DNA of 54,438 nucleotides from Streptomyces caelestis. GTDB taxonomy: Bacteria > Actinomycetota > Actinomycetes > Streptomycetales > Streptomycetaceae. A program made the translations under genes and the position numbers. The first letter of the stretch is position 1. Every line of letters begins with the position of its first letter. Positions 1-7,106 of this stretch are shown here, piece after piece. The notes beneath the pieces are model-generated. The model searched no databases, was not told where the DNA came from, and worked only from the letters and a program-made list of their open reading frames with translations. Location of the stretch: the NCBI RefSeq assembly GCF_001279005.1, contig NZ_LGCN01000219.1, forward strand, positions 1 to 54,438, written 5' to 3'.

Positions 1-87
1 CCGTTCGTCATCGAGCGCCCCGACGAACTGCGCGACCTCGTCACCGCGCTCGCCGATCGCCTCGCGTCCCACGCCCGCCAAGCCTGA
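1..87 (+). CDS. C-terminal end of a probable WYL-domain transcriptional regulator (partial)
   Basis: The first 29 codons are open in frame 1 and end with TGA at 85-87; the start lies outside the window. The visible 28 residues (beginning PFVIERPDELRDLV, ending HARQA) resemble the last helix of WYL-domain, HTH-type regulators, in which a short strand is followed by 'P-x-E-L' and a basic, alanine-rich helix. Only this tail can be seen, so the family call is tentative; it could be any protein ending in a similar amphipathic helix. It is followed directly by the first centromere-like palindrome. Confidence 0.4.
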   Translation, partial: PFVIERPDELRDLVTALADRLASHARQA

Positions 88-139
88 CAGCGAGGAACCA
101 ATGCCATGAGAGGGCACCTCTGGACGAAGGGGGGCCGGC

Positions 140-160
140 GATTATCACGCCGTGATAATC
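140..160. repeat. parS: parS-like palindrome 1
   Basis: A perfect 21-bp palindrome: GATTATCACG, one central base (C), CGTGATAATC. Here the dyad extends outward (GGCCGGC / GCCGGCC) to 35 bp, 133-167. The same 21-mer recurs at 2499-2519 and 4527-4547, so three copies bracket and enter parA-parB. Position and identity suggest a ParB centromere site; it does not match the usual chromosomal parS core, as expected for a plasmid-type ParB. Its AT-richness is striking in this GC-rich DNA. Confidence 0.75.
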
Positions 161-299
161 GCCGGCCCGCGGCATCGCCTCGGTGATCCTCTCCATGAGA
201 GCGGCGGCAGAGATCCACCCCCTGCCGGAGCGCCCGCTGTTCGGCGCTGTCCGCCCGACGCACCACGGCCCCGGAGAGGCCGGTGTCCACCCAGGCTGC

Positions 300-592
300 T
301 CAGAAGAGGCCCGCTCGCAGGTGCGACATGAGGTTCTCGAGGGTCTCGCGCTGCCACGGGCTGCGGACGGCGGGCAGCCGGACCAGAGCGTGCCGGAACA
401 CTCCCGGGTCGGCCCGGAACAGGTGGCAGGGGTGAGGCGCGGGCGGGCCGTGTGGGGGTCGTCGGCTGCGTCGAGGCCGCAGCAGTAGCCCCGGCTTTCT
501 CCGGAATCAGCCGGGTGCCACGGGTGTCTCCGGGGGGCGATGACGATCGCGCCGGGCGCGCCGTCGGACAGTGCGTGGACCGGTGCGTCCAT
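300..592 (-). pseudogene. Frameshifted hypothetical protein
   Basis: On the minus strand a natural-looking protein starts with ATG at 592 (MDAPVHALSDGAPGAIV...) and continues to about 450 (GYCCGLDAADDPHTARP). From about 445 the coding-like sequence continues in another frame (CHLFRADPGVFRHALVRLP..., RETLENLMSHLRAGLF) to a TGA at 300-302. Neither frame alone reads as a complete protein. The simplest reading is one gene of about 97 codons broken by a single-base frameshift near 440-450, or a sequencing error. No family is recognised. Confidence is limited because the change of frame is judged by amino-acid character only. Confidence 0.35.
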
Positions 593-655
593 GCCGCGGG
601 CCGCAGCCTCGTCCGGATCGATCCCCTCCCATCTCCGCCACGGCGGACCCCAGTT

Positions 656-1672
656 CTAGCGCCAGGGGTCGAGGGCGTGCTTACCGCAGGTCTGGCCTGC
701 TTCGAGTTGCTGCAGCACCGCTGGTCCCTCGGCAAGGGGATGGACCTGGGGGGTGCCGGGTGGGTAGACGCCGTGGGCAATGAGTGTCTCGATCTCGACG
801 AGCAGCGACTCGTAGAGGGACGGGGCTGCGGTGGCCAGCGCACCGATGTGCAGGCCCTTGACCTGGACCTGGTGGGTGAAGATCAGGTCGTGCGTGTTGA
901 ATGTGGCGTCGCCAGAGGCAGCGCCGAACACGACGACGCGTCCGGTGAAGGGTTTGGTGACCGCCAGGCTGACCTCGAACGTGGCTTGTCCCACCGATTC
1001 CAGGACCAGGTCGACGCCGCCGGTCAGGCGCGTGATCTCGACGGCCAGATCGGGGCGTCGGCTGTCCAGGACCTCGTCGGCGCCGAGCGCTTTGACGATG
1101 TCGTGCTTGGCCGGTGACGCCGTGGCGATCACGCGCGCGCCGTAGTGGCGGGCGAGACGGACGGCGGCCTGCCCCACGCCTCCGGCCGCGGCATGAACGA
1201 GCACCACCTCATCCGACGTGATCTCGCCCAACGGCTTCAGTGCCGCCAGCGCGGTTGCCCAGTTCAGCACCAAGCCGAGAGCTTCGGCGTCGCTCCAGCC
1301 GGACGGCACCGGAAGTACACCCGCGGTCGGCATCGTCATGTACTGCGCGAAGGCACCGGGGCCGGCCCCGACGACGTGGGTACCGACCGGCAGTGGGCGC
1401 TCGACCCCCGCGCCGACGCCCACGATCTCGCCGGCGGCCTCGAAGCCCGCCACATAGGGCGCCCGCGGGCCTCCACCGTAGATTCCATGGGTCTGCATGA
1501 CATCCGCGAAATTGACCCCGGCCGCGCCGACGCGGATCAGGTACTCGCCGGGTCCCGGGAAGGGGCGGCGATGATCGGTCGCGAGGATCAGATCCTTCGG
1601 TCCCCGGTGCGACCGCTGGATCAGTGCTCGTACCGTCTGTTCAGCGGCGTGCTGCTGCTCGTTGATCTCCAT
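656..1672 (-). CDS. NADPH:quinone oxidoreductase-like medium-chain dehydrogenase
   Basis: A 338-residue protein of the medium-chain dehydrogenase/reductase superfamily, QOR (zinc-less) branch. The N-terminal GroES-like part runs to about residue 130 (GVNFADVMQTHGIY, VAGFEAAGEIVGVG), then a Rossmann domain with the NADPH-binding glycine motif HAAAGGVGQAAVRLA. It probably reduces quinones or enones in the cytoplasm. The ATG at 1672 was chosen because upstream in-frame sequence reads through merR. It lies 43 bases downstream of merR in the same direction, and the intergenic dyad at 1691-1704 makes MerR control likely, probably in response to an electrophile or drug. Confidence 0.85.
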   Translation of the reverse strand: MEINEQQHAAEQTVRALIQRSHRGPKDLILATDHRRPFPGPGEYLIRVGAAGVNFADVMQTHGIYGGGPRAPYVAGFEAAGEIVGVGAGVERPLPVGTHVVGAGPGAFAQYMTMPTAGVLPVPSGWSDAEALGLVLNWATALAALKPLGEITSDEVVLVHAAAGGVGQAAVRLARHYGARVIATASPAKHDIVKALGADEVLDSRRPDLAVEITRLTGGVDLVLESVGQATFEVSLAVTKPFTGRVVVFGAASGDATFNTHDLIFTHQVQVKGLHIGALATAAPSLYESLLVEIETLIAHGVYPPGTPQVHPLAEGPAVLQQLEAGQTCGKHALDPWR

Positions 1673-1690
1673 GCGCCGAACGTAGGAGTC

Positions 1691-1704
1691 TGACACTTGC
1701 GTCA
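1691..1704. promoter_or_regulatory. Dyad between merR and the quinone oxidoreductase
   Basis: TGAC-ACTTGC-GTCA, an inverted repeat inside the 43-base gap. On the minus strand the segment reads CCTTGACGCAAGTGTCA, so a TTGAC -35-like element overlaps the dyad, as in MerR-activated promoters. The exact -10 is unclear. Confidence 0.4.
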
Positions 1705-1715
1705 AGGTCAAGCGA

Positions 1716-2084
1716 CTATCGGAGAGCAGTGCGGCGGGCCTCTCGCAGATAGGCGTCGAGTGCCGCCTGCTGATCGCTGAGAACGGCGATACGGGCAGCG
1801 AGCCGATCGCGGTAGCTCTGCACCTCGTGCAGGAACTCCGCGCACACCGCATCCGTGCCGACATCGGGTCCGTCAGCAAGGCGGGGCAGAACGTCCCTGA
1901 TCAACCTCACGGGCAGGCCGGACTCCAGCAGCGAGCGGATGACGAGCACCCGGTCGATGGTGGACTGGCAGTAGTCGCGGAACCCATTGCTGAAACGACC
2001 AGGGACGATCAAGCCCTCGTCCTCGTAGTGCCGTAACGAACGCGCGCTCACGCCACTGATCCTGGATGCATCGCTGATCTTCAT
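1716..2084 (-). CDS. MerR family transcriptional regulator
   Basis: A 122-residue protein beginning MKISDASRISGVSARSLRHYEDEGLI, the classic MerR winged helix-turn-helix with the R-x-x-R-H-Y-E-D/E-x-G-L-I signature. The rest is the long dimerisation helix (RDRLAARIAVLSDQQAALDAYL). The C-terminal effector region is short and has no metal-binding cysteine pair, so it belongs to the small MerR class rather than the metal sensors. It is transcribed with, and lies 43 bases upstream of, the quinone oxidoreductase, its likely target. The ATG at 2084 fits the family N-terminus; upstream in-frame sequence is low-complexity and not conserved-looking. Confidence 0.9.
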   Translation of the reverse strand: MKISDASRISGVSARSLRHYEDEGLIVPGRFSNGFRDYCQSTIDRVLVIRSLLESGLPVRLIRDVLPRLADGPDVGTDAVCAEFLHEVQSYRDRLAARIAVLSDQQAALDAYLREARRTALR

Positions 2085-2127
2085 ACCTGGAGGCAACGTC
2101 CAGGTGCTCCGCGATCTTCCAGCACCT

Positions 2128-2162
2128 GGCTTCGTCCACGAGAACCGACAGCATCTGTCCAC
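2128..2162 (-). repeat. Dispersed leader-like motif, copy C
   Basis: Read on the minus strand it contains GATGCTGTCGGTTCTCGTGG then ACGAAGCC, matching copy A at 24362-24402 and copy B at 6921-6956 (GGTTCT...TTGTG...AAAGCC core). It sits about 45 bases upstream of merR. Copy A abuts the CRISPR array, so this may be a leader relic or an unrelated dispersed element. Confidence 0.4.
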
Positions 2163-2498
2163 GAGTTGGGGAGGCGGCGGTGGTGCGTCGTGTTCGATGT
2201 CCATGAGGAACGAAAGCACCGGTGCACCCCGCCGCCGCGGAGCCGCCACACGGAGCCGTAGTCGGTGTCGTCCACGGGCATGTCGTCCATGGCGCGCCGT
2301 GAGGCGGCGAACGTCTGGGCGAGACCGTCGGGGACGGCTCCCCGGCAAAGGGATGACGAAGGACCGGTGCGGGCGTGGGGTCACAGCCACTCATCGATGG
2401 CCGCGGCCAGCACGGTTGCTTCATGGCGGACCGCCGGCTTGTCCTGTCTCGTGGCCACGGTCCGGTGGCGTGCCGGGAGCGCGGTCACGCCGGACGGC

Positions 2499-2519
2499 GA
2501 TTATCACGGCGTGATAATC
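2499..2519. repeat. parS: parS-like palindrome 2, upstream of parA
   Basis: Identical to the copy at 4527-4547 and the reverse complement of the copy at 140-160: GATTATCACG, central G, CGTGATAATC. It ends 85 bases before the parA start, so ParB (or ParA with ParB) bound here could also repress the parAB promoter. Confidence 0.8.
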
Positions 2520-2592
2520 CAGCGGGGGAGCCCATCGGGTGAAACAGCGTCAGAACTTGCAAAGCGGGTGTCATTACCCCTTCGAAGGTCAG

Positions 2593-2598
2593 TATGCT
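2593..2598 (+). promoter_or_regulatory. Putative -10 of a leaderless parAB promoter
   Basis: TATGCT ends six bases before the parA ATG at 2605 and no Shine-Dalgarno sequence precedes that ATG. This spacing places the transcription start at or next to the ATG, the pattern of leaderless Streptomyces mRNAs. No convincing -35 is seen. Confidence 0.4.
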
Positions 2599-2604
2599 GA
2601 CGTC

Positions 2605-3768
2605 ATGGCTTCCCCTTACCCCGACGGAGACCGGGAAAAGGTAGCGTCCAAGCTGCCCTCGGCGCTCCAGCAAGCACTCAAGGTCCGCGCCGCCGAGCTC
2701 AGCCTGGACATCCAGGACGCCGTCGAGGCGGCCATCACCGACTGGCGCGGCAGCACGAGCGGCGGCGCCGAAGTGGACACCGCCGGTGCGAAGTCGTTCT
2801 CCACGTGGCTTCCGCCAGGGTTGTACGAGCAGTTCAAGGAGACCTGCGCCGACCGCGGCGTCTCCTACACCCAGGGCCTCGCCCAGTCGATCCGCGACTG
2901 GCTCGACGCGAACCCCTCTCCCCAGCACGGCGCCCGCGGCACCGATCCCGAACGGAAGATCGTCGGCAACCAGAAGGGCGGGGTGGGCAAGACCGCCATC
3001 TCCGCCGGCATCGGCGAGGCCTACGCCGAGGCGGGCAAACGCGTCCTCGTCATCGACTTCGACCCGCAGGGACACCTCAGCGAGCAGCTCGGGGTCCCCC
3101 AGATCGAACCCAACCACGACAGCCTGGTCTCCCACATGTGCGGCGAAGGCGCCGGAGACCTGCGCGACCTCGTCGTGGAGATAGAGGATCCGCGGTTCGA
3201 GAAGCGCCTGCACGTCCTGCCCGCCTGCTTCGACGGGTTCCTCCTCGACGCGAAGATCGCCGTCGTGGCGACGCAGAAGCGCGGCTTCCAGAAGGAAGCG
3301 GCCCTCGAGCTGGCCCTGCGTCCCCTGGAAGCCGACTACGACGTCATCATCGTCGACTGCCCGCCCAGCCTCGGCATCGCCATGGACGCCGCCCTCTACT
3401 ACGGGCGCCGGCGTCGCGGCGAAGCCGTCGGCGTCTCCGGGGTCGTCATCCCCGTACTCGCCGAGGACTCCTCCGCCACCGCCTACGGCATGCTCGCCCA
3501 GCAGATCGAGGACCTCTGCGAGGACCTCTCCCTCGAGATCGACTACCTCGGCCTGGTCGTCAACCTGTACGACTCCCGCCGCGGCTACGTCGCCACCTCG
3601 TCCCTGGAGAACTGGAAGTCGCTCGGCGACCCGAAGGTCCTCGCCGTCATCGGCGACCTGAAGGAACAGCGCGAAGCGGTCCGCAAGCGGATGCCGCTGC
3701 TGTCCTACGCGCCCCACAGCGACCAGGCGGAAGCCATGCGACAGGTAGCGAGGGGAGCGACCCGTTGA
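2605..3768 (+). CDS. parA: ParA family partition ATPase with N-terminal tandem RHH-like segments
   Basis: A 387-residue ATPase that segregates the replicon with ParB. The deviant Walker A box GNQKGGVGKT is at about residues 121-130, followed by the switch-type VIDFDPQGHLSEQLG and VDCPPSLG. Before it lie two similar 40-residue segments (ASKLPSALQQALKVRAAELS at 14-33; FSTWLPPGLYEQFKETCAD at 65-83) that look like duplicated ribbon-helix-helix units, a plausible DNA-binding domain for autoregulation. ATG 2605 is preferred over an upstream ATG at 2539, whose extra residues look non-coding. Its stop overlaps the parB start. Confidence 0.93.
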   Translation: MASPYPDGDREKVASKLPSALQQALKVRAAELSLDIQDAVEAAITDWRGSTSGGAEVDTAGAKSFSTWLPPGLYEQFKETCADRGVSYTQGLAQSIRDWLDANPSPQHGARGTDPERKIVGNQKGGVGKTAISAGIGEAYAEAGKRVLVIDFDPQGHLSEQLGVPQIEPNHDSLVSHMCGEGAGDLRDLVVEIEDPRFEKRLHVLPACFDGFLLDAKIAVVATQKRGFQKEAALELALRPLEADYDVIIVDCPPSLGIAMDAALYYGRRRRGEAVGVSGVVIPVLAEDSSATAYGMLAQQIEDLCEDLSLEIDYLGLVVNLYDSRRGYVATSSLENWKSLGDPKVLAVIGDLKEQREAVRKRMPLLSYAPHSDQAEAMRQVARGATR

Positions 3769-4901
3769 GCAAGGCGGACACCCTGGGATCGGCACCCGCG
3801 TTCGGCGCGGCCCGCGGCGCCCGGTCCTCCCGGCGCAGCCTCATCGACAAGACCATCGCCGGCGAGGAGTCGACCGCGGCGGCCCTCACCGAGCTGCCGG
3901 TCACCCTCATCAGCGACAACCCCGACAACCCGCGCAACCACCTGCGCAACCTCGACGAGACGGTGCAGAGCGTCCGCGAGGTCGGCATCATCATCCCCAT
4001 CGCCGTGGCCACGGTCGAGGCCTACCTGCGCAACCGGCCGGAGCGCGCCGCCGAGCTCGACGCCGGGGCGCAGTACATCGTCGTCGACGGCCACCGCCGC
4101 CTCGAGGCCGCTCGCCGCGTCGGCATGGCCACCATCCCGGTCCGCGTCGACAACGGACGGGTGGCCACCGACGAGGCCCTCCTGGAGGCCGCGTTCGTCG
4201 CGAACTACCACCGCGACGACATGACGGACCTCGAGGAGGCCCACGCCCTCAAGGGCCTGGTCGACTACTACGGCTCCCAGACCAAGGCCGCCAAACGGCT
4301 GGGCATCCCGCAGAACACCATCTCCAGCAAGCTGTCCCTGCTGAAGCTCGCTCCCGAGCTCCAGAAGGACCTGGTGACCGGGGCGCGGAAGGTGGAGCAC
4401 GTCCGCAACCTCGGCAAGCTGTCCCCCGAGGAGCAGAGGGCCAAGGCGGACGAACGGGCGGAGTCGGCCCGCAGGAAGGCGGAGGTCCGGCCGCAGGAAG
4501 TCGTCGAGCGCTCATCGGGCCCCGCCGATTATCACGGCGTGATAATCCCGGAGGCGCCCGCCGAGCCGGCCGCTCCGCCGTCCCCTCCGCTCCGGCCCGC
4601 TGCGGCCACGCCGCCCGACCGGCGTGAGCAGGTCCCCGAGCAGGTCCCCGAGCCCGTCCCGGAGTCCATTCCGGAACCGCGCACCGGCACCGGGGAACCC
4701 AAGGCGGCGCACGCGGAACCGGAACAGCCCAAGCAGCCGAAGCGGCTCCCGTACGACGACGCCTTCTACTGCGTGCACCATCTCCACCAGAAGATGGAGT
4801 CCGGGACGTTCGTCCAAGGGGCCCGGGTGTGGATGGACATCCTGCGGGAGCAGCACCCGGACGAGTACCAGGCGCTGCTGGCCGAGCTGGGAGCCCGCTA
4901 G
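3765..4901 (+). CDS. parB: ParB family partition protein
   Basis: A 378-residue centromere-binding protein. The ParB/sulfiredoxin-fold CTPase domain spans about residues 40-150, with VDGHRRLEAA (a GERR-like box II) at 108-116. A helix-turn-helix follows (QTKAAKRLGIPQNTISSKLS, 172-191). A proline-glutamate linker (EQVPEQVPEPVPESIPEP) leads to a C-terminal helical domain, probably for dimerisation. The TTG start at 3765 overlaps the parA stop (TTGA) and has AGGGGAG at 3751-3757, seven bases upstream. A parS-like palindrome lies in frame inside the gene, encoding DYHGVII at residues 255-261 in the linker. Confidence 0.93.
   Translation: MSKADTLGSAPAFGAARGARSSRRSLIDKTIAGEESTAAALTELPVTLISDNPDNPRNHLRNLDETVQSVREVGIIIPIAVATVEAYLRNRPERAAELDAGAQYIVVDGHRRLEAARRVGMATIPVRVDNGRVATDEALLEAAFVANYHRDDMTDLEEAHALKGLVDYYGSQTKAAKRLGIPQNTISSKLSLLKLAPELQKDLVTGARKVEHVRNLGKLSPEEQRAKADERAESARRKAEVRPQEVVERSSGPADYHGVIIPEAPAEPAAPPSPPLRPAAATPPDRREQVPEQVPEPVPESIPEPRTGTGEPKAAHAEPEQPKQPKRLPYDDAFYCVHHLHQKMESGTFVQGARVWMDILREQHPDEYQALLAELGAR
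4527..4547. repeat. parS: parS-like palindrome 3, inside parB
   Basis: The same 21-bp palindrome, located within the coding sequence of the ParB linker, where its seven codons read DYHGVII. The copy is exact although the surrounding linker is a low-complexity region, which suggests selection on the DNA rather than the protein. Confidence 0.8.
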
Positions 4902-4914
4902 CGAAGCCGCCCGT

Positions 4915-4954
4915 CGGCCCCGCTCGCCTTCCTCTGCGGCAGGGAGCGGGGCCG
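4915..4954 (+). terminator. Terminator after parB
   Basis: Perfect 11-bp stem CGGCCCCGCTC / GAGCGGGGCCG with an 18-base loop, starting 13 bases after the parB stop. There is no U-run, as is usual in Streptomyces. Confidence 0.7.
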
Positions 4955-5020
4955 TTCCGGTTGCTGTGACGTCCTGGAACCGCTGCTGCCCGGCAGCGGC
5001 CGTCGAGGCCGTCAGCAGGG

Positions 5021-5593
5021 TCAGGGTGTTCGGCGGTGCCCGGCTGCGTGGACGGTTCGCACCGACAGAACCGGATCGACGGGCGTCACCAGCTCTGCGG
5101 TGGAGACCTCCACCAGGTGCGCGGGAACGACGTCCCCGGCCTCCAGGACGGTCACGTACTCGATGACCTGGGCGTGGGAGAGCGAGGGAACCCTTTGACG
5201 CAGAGCGTGCAGGGCATGGATCCTCCCGCGAGCGTCTGCGACCGCCCGGACCTCATCGTGCAGGTCGTCCACGGCAGTCCGTACGGCCTGCCCTCGGACA
5301 CGGACTCGGTAGTCCGCCTCCCACGCGCCCGTCGCCGCGGAGACGACACCGACCCGGTGCAGACTCCCGTCGAGACGGTCCACCAGGTACGGCCCGTTCC
5401 CGATCAGCAGGGAGCTGGGATTTCGGGTGCGTAGGTACTCCTCGGACGTCCAGGAGACGATCCACACCAGCTCGTGCTGCTCCACCTGCGCCACGGCCAT
5501 GCGCATGGGGTCCAGCCCTGCCGACAACTCCCTCTGATAGCCGCGTTCCAGTTCTTCTTCGACGATCCGGACAGCGGCGTCTCGCTCCACCAC
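5021..5593 (-). CDS. YrhB/Imm35-like protein
   Basis: About 190 residues. The N-terminal half (ERDAAVRIVEEELERGYQ, ELVWIVSWTSEEYLRTRN, GNGPYLVDRLDGSLHRVG) matches the YrhB/immunity-protein-35 fold, in which a helix is followed by strands and the G-x-G-P-x-x-V-D-R motif. The C-terminal half (RHALRQRVPSLSHAQVIEYV-like segment and a hydrophobic tail) is not assigned. The GTG at 5593 is preferred because AGGGGA lies about ten bases upstream; an upstream in-frame start at 5830 would add low-complexity residues. No toxin gene is adjacent, so an orphan immunity role is only a possibility. Confidence 0.7.
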   Translation of the reverse strand: MVERDAAVRIVEEELERGYQRELSAGLDPMRMAVAQVEQHELVWIVSWTSEEYLRTRNPSSLLIGNGPYLVDRLDGSLHRVGVVSAATGAWEADYRVRVRGQAVRTAVDDLHDEVRAVADARGRIHALHALRQRVPSLSHAQVIEYVTVLEAGDVVPAHLVEVSTAELVTPVDPVLSVRTVHAAGHRRTP

Positions 5594-5919
5594 GCGTGCA
5601 GCATCCCCTGCGGGCCCGGACGACGACCACCAGGTTTTCCGCCTGGCGCAGGCGACTGAGTGATGTCCACGAGACACGAGAGGGGGAGGTGTCCCGCCCC
5701 TGGCGGGTGCGGCGTGCAGGGCGAGGACCCGAAGTCCTCTGCACGGGTGAGCGGCGGCAGCCGCGAACGCGCCGAGGAACTCGGGTTCCCCTGGCCCCGA
5801 CAGCACCTGACCAGTCGCCCTCGGTGTCACCGGCGCACGCCTTGAACCACGTCGTCCCGTGGACGTCCTCTCTCAGTCCAGCCGGTTGGTCGCAGGTGGG
5901 CTGCTCGATTCCACCGTCG

Positions 5920-6795
5920 TCATCGGGCGTGGGCCAGCAAGGTGCGCAGGACGGCCTCGGCGTGCGTCCAGAGCAAGGATCCCGCTGCGGCGGGAAGCAG
6001 GTGCCGGGTCGCCTTCGGGATCATCCGGGTGAGTGATTCGCCCAGATCAGGGGAGTGGACCGGGCTGGTGTCCTGCTCTCCGTACCAGAGCTCGACCGGG
6101 ACGGCGATGTCGGCCGGGTCGAAGGGCCAGAGGCCCATCGCCAGGACGGTGTCGCGTGCGTAGCCGGCTGGGCCCTGGCTGAACGCCTCGTCCATCGCGC
6201 GCCGGAAGGCGCGCTGAAAGACCGGGTCGGTGTAGACCGTGCGATCCGCCTCGGGGCTCGTCGCGATGATCAGATCCCACAGTGCGTCGGCGCTGCCGAA
6301 GCCGGCGAAGGAGGCCTCAGCGGCGTCGGGGTCGGCTGCGACGGCGTTCACCATGCCCCTCACCTGCGGGGCCAGGGCGTGTGTGAAGCGAGGGTGGGCG
6401 AGTTCGTCGCTGCCGGACACCACGGCCACCGCGTTCACCAGACCGTCTGCGGCCAGGGCGAGGGCAAACGGCGCCCCTTGCGAGAACCCCACCGCCGACG
6501 GGGCTCGCAGGGCCTGTTCTTGGATGAGGTGCCGCATGTCGGTGGCCCAGCTGGTCAGGGTCCGGCCGGGGGCTGGGTCGGAGGCGCCGAGGCCGGGCCG
6601 GTCCACGCTGATGAGCCGGATGCCTGCCGCGTCGATGACACCGCCGCCGAAACCGAGCCACCTGCTGGTGGCCGCCCCTGGGCAGAACAGCACCGGGGTG
6701 CCGTCGGTCGGCCCCCATTCCGCCCAGCCCAGGAGACGACCGTCCAGCAGCTGGGTCTGTCCGAGCCTCGCCGGTTCGCACACGCCGTAGTCCAT
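5920..6795 (-). CDS. Alpha/beta hydrolase
   Basis: A 291-residue hydrolase. Visible elements: oxyanion region VLFCPGAATSRWLGFG, the nucleophile elbow GFSQGAP (Ser) at about 112-118, and the late core LWYGEQDTSPVHSPD carrying the acid, followed by a C-terminal ATRHLLPAAAG where the catalytic histidine is expected. Substrate unknown. The second of two in-frame ATGs (6795) is chosen because AGGGAAG lies nine bases upstream; the ATG at 6801 would be only three bases away. The 300 bases upstream are a divergent control region shared with the next gene. Confidence 0.85.
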   Translation of the reverse strand: MDYGVCEPARLGQTQLLDGRLLGWAEWGPTDGTPVLFCPGAATSRWLGFGGGVIDAAGIRLISVDRPGLGASDPAPGRTLTSWATDMRHLIQEQALRAPSAVGFSQGAPFALALAADGLVNAVAVVSGSDELAHPRFTHALAPQVRGMVNAVAADPDAAEASFAGFGSADALWDLIIATSPEADRTVYTDPVFQRAFRRAMDEAFSQGPAGYARDTVLAMGLWPFDPADIAVPVELWYGEQDTSPVHSPDLGESLTRMIPKATRHLLPAAAGSLLWTHAEAVLRTLLAHAR

Positions 6796-6920
6796 GATCA
6801 TATTCTTCCCTGCCCGTGTCCCGGCTGCCGTCCCGTCACTGGTCGCGGCAGCGAGGGAGACGCCGCGGAGCCCGCATGCCGTTCGAATCGACAGGCACAC
6901 TTCAGCACCTCCCGAAGTGA

Positions 6921-6956
6921 TGAACATCTGTTGTTCGTTCTTGTGGGCAAAGCCAA
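6921..6956 (+). repeat. Dispersed leader-like motif, copy B
   Basis: Contains TTCGTTCTTGTGGGCAAAG then CCAA, 20 of 23 positions identical to the end of copy A next to the CRISPR array (TTCTTTCTTGTGAACAAAG then CCAA). It lies in the divergent region between the hydrolase and the gene at 7107. A GTGCGGGGGAG string 43 bases downstream recalls part of the inverted CRISPR repeat, but no full repeat is present. Confidence 0.45.
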
Positions 6957-7106
6957 CCGCCCTCCATGACGGCGGCCTGCACGTGCGGGGGAGTTGGACG
7001 CCGTCGTCGCCGGGCTTGTTGTCAGTGGCCTGCCGCATGATGCGGGAGAAGTGACGGTCCGTCCGACAGAGGGTTCCGAGGCCGTCGGCGACGAAGGGGG
7101 AGCACC

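Noticed and set aside
2085..2424. A minus-strand protein-like stretch (MLSVLVDEARCWKIAEHLDV) upstream of merR
   Set aside because: Frames change repeatedly, no start is convincing, and part of it is the dispersed motif; it could be a relic but cannot be assigned.
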